From Thiocystis violacea (GTDB taxonomy: Bacteria; Pseudomonadota; Gammaproteobacteria; Chromatiales; Chromatiaceae), in NCBI RefSeq assembly GCF_016583575.1, contig NZ_NRRG01000018.1, positions 1 to 64,000 of the forward strand: a DNA stretch of 64,000 nucleotides, read 5' to 3'. The notes under the pieces are model-generated. The model had not been told where the DNA came from. It saw nothing but the letters and a program-made list of their open reading frames with translations, and did not search any database. This document shows positions 59,938 through 64,000 of the stretch, in pieces. The translations under genes were made by a program, and so were the position numbers. Each line of letters opens with the position of its first letter. Positions within the stretch are counted from its first letter, which is position 1.

Positions 59938-60820
59938 TGACCTGATGCAACCAAGAACACCTTGGTCAGCGCCAGATTGAACAATCGTAGCTAGCAATAT
60001 CTGAATGGACTACTGATGGATAGAATTACCAAGTCACTCCTCAGCGAATTCTCCCTAGAGGCAGATATAACTGGGCTTTCGGAAGAAAAGAGATTCGAAC
60101 ACTTTGCATCTTTTCTTGCAGTCAGCAGACATCTCGGAGAGACTTTTGACACGGGAGATGTCGTTACGGGTGCAGGTGGCGACACAGGAATTGACGCAAT
60201 TGCTGTCATTGTGAATGGTGCTCTGGTCACGGATCCGGATCTCGTCGAGGAACTGGCCGCGACCAACGGCTTTGTCGACGCAGTTTTCGTTTTTGTCCAA
60301 GCGGAAAGGTCGGCTGGCTTCGAAACGGCAAAGATTGGACAGTTCGGATACGGAGTGGTCGATTTTTTTAAAGAGAAGCCCACTCTCCCGAGAAACAAAG
60401 AAGTCCAGGTAGCTGCCGAGATTATGGCGGCAGTATACAAGCGCAGCAGCAAGTTCAAGCGCGGGAACCCAATTTGCCGTCTGTTTTACACGACTACCGG
60501 ACGATGGGTGGGCGACAGGAATCTCGAGGCTCGACGACATGCAGTGGTTGAGGATCTTGAGCAGCTTGGGATCTTCAGAGAGGTCGAATTTTTACCTGTT
60601 GGCGCAGATTCCATACAGAAACTTTATAACCAAACAAAGAACGCTGTCACAAGAGAAATAAATTTTTCGGAGAGAACTGTTATCCCGGACATACCAGGGG
60701 TAAAAGAGGCGTATCTTGGTTTTTTACCAGTAAAGGAGTTTCTGGCTATTCTCGACGATGGAAGCGGAAATATTTTAAAAGGTATTTTTTACGACAACGT
60801 CCGGGACTTTCAGGAATACA

Positions 60821-60828
60821 AAACAGTA
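60821..60828 (+). repeat. Target-site duplication, left copy
   Basis: AAACAGTA is present as an exact 8-bp copy on both sides of the insertion sequence. An 8-bp duplication is typical of the IS1595 family and shows fairly recent insertion. Confidence 0.9.
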
Positions 60829-61877
60829 CCTGATTAGCAAGCTCCTTCAGCCAGACGAATCCAACGCTCCGGGCGTGGCCCCGTGGTGGTCGCCGCGACC
60901 AACAATCGGATGGGGAGCGTTTCGAGGTGGAAGCGCCGGTTGAAGCGATAGGCAAAGGCCGCCAGATAGCGCGCCCCATACTTGGCAAAGTCGAACGCAT
61001 GGTAGGCCCCGCCGAAACTGGTCTTGAGGTTTCCCAAGAGGGTATTGATCCAACGGAATTCCGGTAGGTCTTTCGGCTGGCGGGTGCCGACGATGATGGC
61101 CTGGTGCCGACATCCGGCTTGTGTGACCGCGGCAAAACAGGCGAGTCCATCCGAGGTCACGGTGGCGCCGGGCGTCACGTTGGTGCTGGCCCAATTGGCG
61201 ATGGCTTTGAGCGTAAAGCCGGGCACCAGCGAGAGCTTGGTGTACAGCGGATGGCCGTCGGGGTTCAAGGAGACCGCCGCGACAAAAGGCACCTTGTTCT
61301 CGGAGCCCCGCCCGGCTTTGCCGCCGGCCAGTTCGCCGCCCAAATAGGCGTCATCGATCTGGACCGCGCCCTCCAGGCGATACAGGGCTTCGCGCTCGCG
61401 CATCGTTTGCATCAATTTGTGCTGAATGAGCCAGGCGGTGGGGTAGCTCACGCCCAACTGGCGCTTCAGGGCGAGGGCGGACAGTCCGGTTTTCGCCTCA
61501 CTGATCAAGTAGATGGCGAGAAACCAAAGGGTCAGCGCCAAGTGGGTGCTCTGGAACACGGTGCCCGCGATCAGCGAGGTTTGCTTGTGGCACGCTTGAC
61601 ACTGAAAAGTCGTGTGTGCGCCAACCTGGAGACGGTAGGCGTGATCATGATCGCACCGAGGACAGCGAAAACCCGCCGGCCAGCGCGCCCGCTCCAGTTC
61701 CGCCTCACACTGAGCCTCGGTGCCGAACCGCTCAAGGAACGCCGGAAGCGACAAACCCGGTTGGAATTGGAGGCGATTCATCAGCATGGTGCGGTCCCTC
61801 GGCGTGGATTTGGTCACCACAGTCTGCGCCTTTGTTGGCAAGAAAACGGGATTTACTGAAGAAGCTTGCTAATCAGG
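60829..61877 (-). mobile_element. Insertion sequence, IS1595 family
   Basis: The element is 1,049 bp, bounded by inverted repeats CCTGATTAGCAAGCTCCTTCAG (60829-60850) and its mirror (61856-61877), with one mismatch over 22 bp. Exact 8-bp target duplications flank it. It holds one transposase gene on the minus strand, whose stop codon lies inside the left repeat. It looks intact and possibly mobile. Confidence 0.92.
60834..61787 (-). CDS. IS1595-family transposase (ISXO2-like)
   Basis: This is a 317-residue DDE-type transposase. The N-terminal zinc ribbon (CPRCDHDHAY, then QCQACHKQTS) and helix-turn-helix precede the ISXO2-like catalytic domain: QIDDAYLGGELAGGK (first Asp), TVTSDGLACF (second Asp), and EFRWINTLLGNLKTSF (acidic third position). 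Full length appears kept. The start at 61787 (MLMNRLQF) is preferred over an upstream ATG at 61841, since it has a GAGGG site. Confidence 0.92.
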   Translation of the reverse strand: MLMNRLQFQPGLSLPAFLERFGTEAQCEAELERARWPAGFRCPRCDHDHAYRLQVGAHTTFQCQACHKQTSLIAGTVFQSTHLALTLWFLAIYLISEAKTGLSALALKRQLGVSYPTAWLIQHKLMQTMREREALYRLEGAVQIDDAYLGGELAGGKAGRGSENKVPFVAAVSLNPDGHPLYTKLSLVPGFTLKAIANWASTNVTPGATVTSDGLACFAAVTQAGCRHQAIIVGTRQPKDLPEFRWINTLLGNLKTSFGGAYHAFDFAKYGARYLAAFAYRFNRRFHLETLPIRLLVAATTTGPRPERWIRLAEGAC

Positions 61878-61885
61878 AAACAGTA
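61878..61885 (+). repeat. Target-site duplication, right copy
   Basis: AAACAGTA, identical to 60821-60828. Deleting 60829-61885 restores the AIPR reading frame exactly. Confidence 0.9.
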
Positions 61886-62779
61886 AACACTGAGATAAAG
61901 TCGAGTCTTGAATTACCTGTGCAGCGGGCAAGGTTCGCAATAATGAACAACGGCGTCACAATTATCGCAAGGACTCTAAGAGCCACTGGCAACAAGTTCC
62001 ATATTGAAGACTATCGGATTGTTAACGGATGCCAGACGAGTCATGTCCTCTTCGATAATCGAGCATCGCTCGACGAGAGCGTCTTCATCCCGCTTCGCCT
62101 GATTGCGACCGACGATGAAGAAGTCACGGCGTCGATCGTCAAAGCCACGAACCGCCAGACCGAGGTGAAGGAAGAGCAGCTAATAGCGCTTTCCGACTTC
62201 CAAAAAAAGCTTGAGGCCTACTTCCTCACATATGAACCGTCTCAGCGCCTATACTATGAGAGGAGATCTCGCCAGTATAACGCAGCGCCCGGCGGCATGG
62301 AAAAAACCCGAATTGTCACGCCTGCGGCATTGATTCGGGGATATGCATCGTGTTTCCTTGGGGAGCCGCATCGAACTACGCGGACTTATCGCGCTTTACT
62401 ACAGCAGCTAGGTAAATCGATTTTTGGGCCGCAAGACAGGCTTGAGCCTTACTACTTCGCAGCATCTGCACATTACAGGATCGAGTATTTTTTCAGGAAT
62501 GGCGTCCTAGACCCGAAGTACAAACCAGCCAGATATCACATACTCATGGCGGCGAGGCTGCTTGCGCAGCCAGCTCCGGTGCCGCGGCCAAATTCGAACG
62601 AGATGGCCAACTACTGCGCGCCTCTAATCGCGACGATCTGGAACGCTGCAGACGCCGAAGCGCTTGCCAAGAAAGCAGCACAGGTCGTTGACGAAACTGC
62701 GGGCGGCGACTTTCACCGTGACCGCATTCGTACACAGCCATTCACCGAAGAGGTTAAGGGGCGGTGCCTGAGGGATTAG

Positions 62780-63147
62780 AGGTACCGCCCAAGTGCTCAT
62801 TCGAGCGGACTTGCGGCGAGAGCCGCGTCAAGCTCTTCAGTTCAAAGATTCTAGGGAAGGGAATGTCGGAATAGTAACATTCTCCCGCCATCAAAACTGT
62901 TAGCCTATCCGGCCGCTTCCCCCGTAAAATGACCGAAGGCGTGAACAGCCGCGGGAGGCTGCAATGCGCGTTTATGCAAAGCTAGCGATTATGCAGAGTT
63001 TCATTTCTGACGCTCGCTCAGGACACGGCAGGAAACCGCCGAGTACGAGTCGCGGTAGCCGAAGTCTCGACATAACTCGGGTGGCTCTCTGAGTCGTGAC
63101 TCCGAAACACCCAAGTTGCATGCCACCAATGAGGAGGGACTCCGAAT
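62780..63147 (+). other. Intergenic leader before the reverse transcriptase; possible structured RNA
   Basis: No protein gene is supported. Bases 62882-62957 can form nested stems: CTCCCGC with GCGGGAG (62882-62888/62951-62957), CTGTT with AACAG (62897-62901/62944-62948), GCC with GGC (62903-62905/62938-62940). A direct repeat TATGCA (62972 and 62991) follows. Several defence-associated reverse transcriptases use a non-coding RNA encoded next to them, so this leader is a candidate. Chance pairing cannot be ruled out. Confidence 0.4.
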
Positions 63148-64000
63148 ATGGATCGCGTAGAACGACTCCTACGTTTTGGGTATCTCCCCTCCCAACTGCC
63201 GCCCCCATTCACTACCTCTGATCTCGCGATGCATCACTTGAGAGTGCTTGCAGCCTGGGATGGAGTGCCACCCGCGCGTCGTGCCAAAGTGCCAACGTCA
63301 CCACCTACGAAGGCAGAGGTCTTTAGTGTCGCGCGCGCAGGACATCAGCGTCGCGCAACCAGTATTCCAAACCCTGTCGCACAGGCGTACCTTTGTCGCG
63401 CTCTCGTAGCCAACTGGGCAGCCATCGTCCGCCACTTCCGCCGCTCCAAGATCAGCGCAAGTCACCCGCGATTTCGCCGTGACTCGACGCGCGCGGCGGC
63501 TCTTCCGTCAATGCAAACTCTTTACGAACGCAGGCTCTTGCAGGGCGCCGGTTACAGGTATGTGCTCCGCACTGACATATCCAGATTCTTTCCAACAATC
63601 TACACGCACTCCATCCCGTGGGCTCTGCACGGCAAGGCGATTTCGAAGAAGAACAGGGCCATCACGCCGAAGTACTACGGGAACCTGCTTGACCTTGTTG
63701 TGCGGCAGTGCCAAGACGGGCAAACGTTTGGTCTTCCCATCGGACCGGACACCTCACACATCATTGCGGAGTGCATCGCAACCGCAATAGACGTGGAGCT
63801 TGGCAAGAGGTTACGCGCAACGCCGGCAGGCTTTCGCTATGTGGATGATTATTACTTCTTCTTCGAAAGCTACTCCGCAGCAGAGTCAGCACTAGCGCAG
63901 ATTGTGCGGTGCCTCAAGGACTTTGAACTTCAAATCAACTTTGACAAGACCAGAATATGTAAGATCGAAGAACTAGATGAGGATGCATGGACGCACAAGT
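63148..64000 (+). CDS. Defence-type reverse transcriptase, 5' part
   Basis: An open frame starts at ATG 63148 and runs off the window after 284 codons. The product is a reverse transcriptase: motif A region RYVLRTDISRFFPTIYTHS, a motif B-like block FGLPIGPDTSHIIAECIATA, and the catalytic box GFRYVDDYYFFF (YVDD near residue 231). The IYTHSIPWALHGK wording is typical of the unknown-group/defence-associated (UG/DRT) transcriptases rather than of group II introns or retrons. The exact class needs the missing C-terminus. The ATG follows a GAGGAGGGA site. Confidence 0.85.
   Translation, partial: MDRVERLLRFGYLPSQLPPPFTTSDLAMHHLRVLAAWDGVPPARRAKVPTSPPTKAEVFSVARAGHQRRATSIPNPVAQAYLCRALVANWAAIVRHFRRSKISASHPRFRRDSTRAAALPSMQTLYERRLLQGAGYRYVLRTDISRFFPTIYTHSIPWALHGKAISKKNRAITPKYYGNLLDLVVRQCQDGQTFGLPIGPDTSHIIAECIATAIDVELGKRLRATPAGFRYVDDYYFFFESYSAAESALAQIVRCLKDFELQINFDKTRICKIEELDEDAWTHK

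Larger units (their letters stand above)
60016..62779 (+). pseudogene. AIPR abortive-infection gene split by an IS
   Basis: The gene encodes an AIPR-family (abortive phage infection) protein. The 5' part (60016-60828) ends in NVRDFQEYKTV; the 3' part resumes at 61886 with NTEIKSSLELP, then FAIMNNGVTIIARTLRA, YRIVNGCQTSHVLF and the rest of the family. Removing the element and one 8-bp duplicate joins the halves in frame as a 568-residue protein. The N-terminal nuclease-like region has GGDTGIDAIAVI and FVQAERS; the usual catalytic Lys of the QxK motif is Glu here. The gene is inactive as found, unless the element excises. Confidence 0.88.

Overview
The window looks like a large part of a broad-host-range conjugative plasmid (or an integrated plasmid) of a proteobacterium, most likely gamma- or betaproteobacterial. 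The backbone follows the RP4/RK2 (IncP-1) plan closely. Bases 1-11.3 kb carry a Tra1-type DNA-processing module in the order traD, traE (topoisomerase III), traF, traG, traI (with a nested traH-like gene), traJ, oriT, traK, traL, traM. Next come kfrC and kfrB, then a central control operon korB-incC-korA, then kleE. Bases 16.8-28.2 kb carry trbA and the Tra2-type mating-pair genes trbB-trbJ, trbL and a TrbN-like transglycosylase. Perfect or near-perfect copies of the IncP KorB operator (TTTAGCSGCTAAA) lie at five places, and a KorA-operator-like palindrome lies in front of korA, so the control circuit seems intact. The replicon is not TrfA: the initiator belongs to the RPA (replication initiator A) family and has five 21-bp iterons, two DnaA boxes and an AT-rich stretch. 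No genus can be named with confidence.

Bases 28.2-33.9 kb are a plasmid accessory stretch. It holds a short tyrosine recombinase, a lipoprotein gene, a four-gene operon with a TrfB-type regulator, umuDC, and a decayed SRAP (YedK/HMCES-like) gene. At the left edge, a methylase/strawberry-notch helicase gene is cut short inside the helicase domain by a small element with terminal inverted repeats. In its linker sits an overprinted 123-codon gene with a clear relative at 29.3 kb.

Bases 34-64 kb are a dense defence island. The first block (34.1-45.3 kb) is an extended type III-like restriction-modification operon: excisionase-like regulator, unknown protein, PLD/SNF2 helicase, DUF4391 protein, type III Mod methyltransferase, YhcG-type nuclease and type III Res. 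The second block (47.8-55.6 kb) is an eight-gene operon behind a promoter with nested palindromes: small basic protein, DUF1883 protein, sigma-like protein, small regulator, ImmA/IrrE-UvrD helicase-nuclease fusion, a triple ubiquitin-like protein, an E1-like (ThiF) enzyme with an extra N-terminal domain, and a DUF6527 zinc protein. This is the best candidate for an undescribed immune or stress-signalling system. The third block (56.1-64 kb) holds a PHD antitoxin with a wrecked PemK-type toxin, a tyrosine recombinase, a 2OG-Fe(II) oxygenase, an IS3-family remnant, an AIPR abortive-infection gene split by an intact IS1595-family element with 8-bp target duplications, and the start of a reverse transcriptase gene that runs off the window.

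Overall picture (inference): an IncP-type transfer and control chassis has been joined to an RPA replicon and has picked up a defence island of about 30 kb, in which some modules are intact and others are decaying through point mutation or IS insertion.
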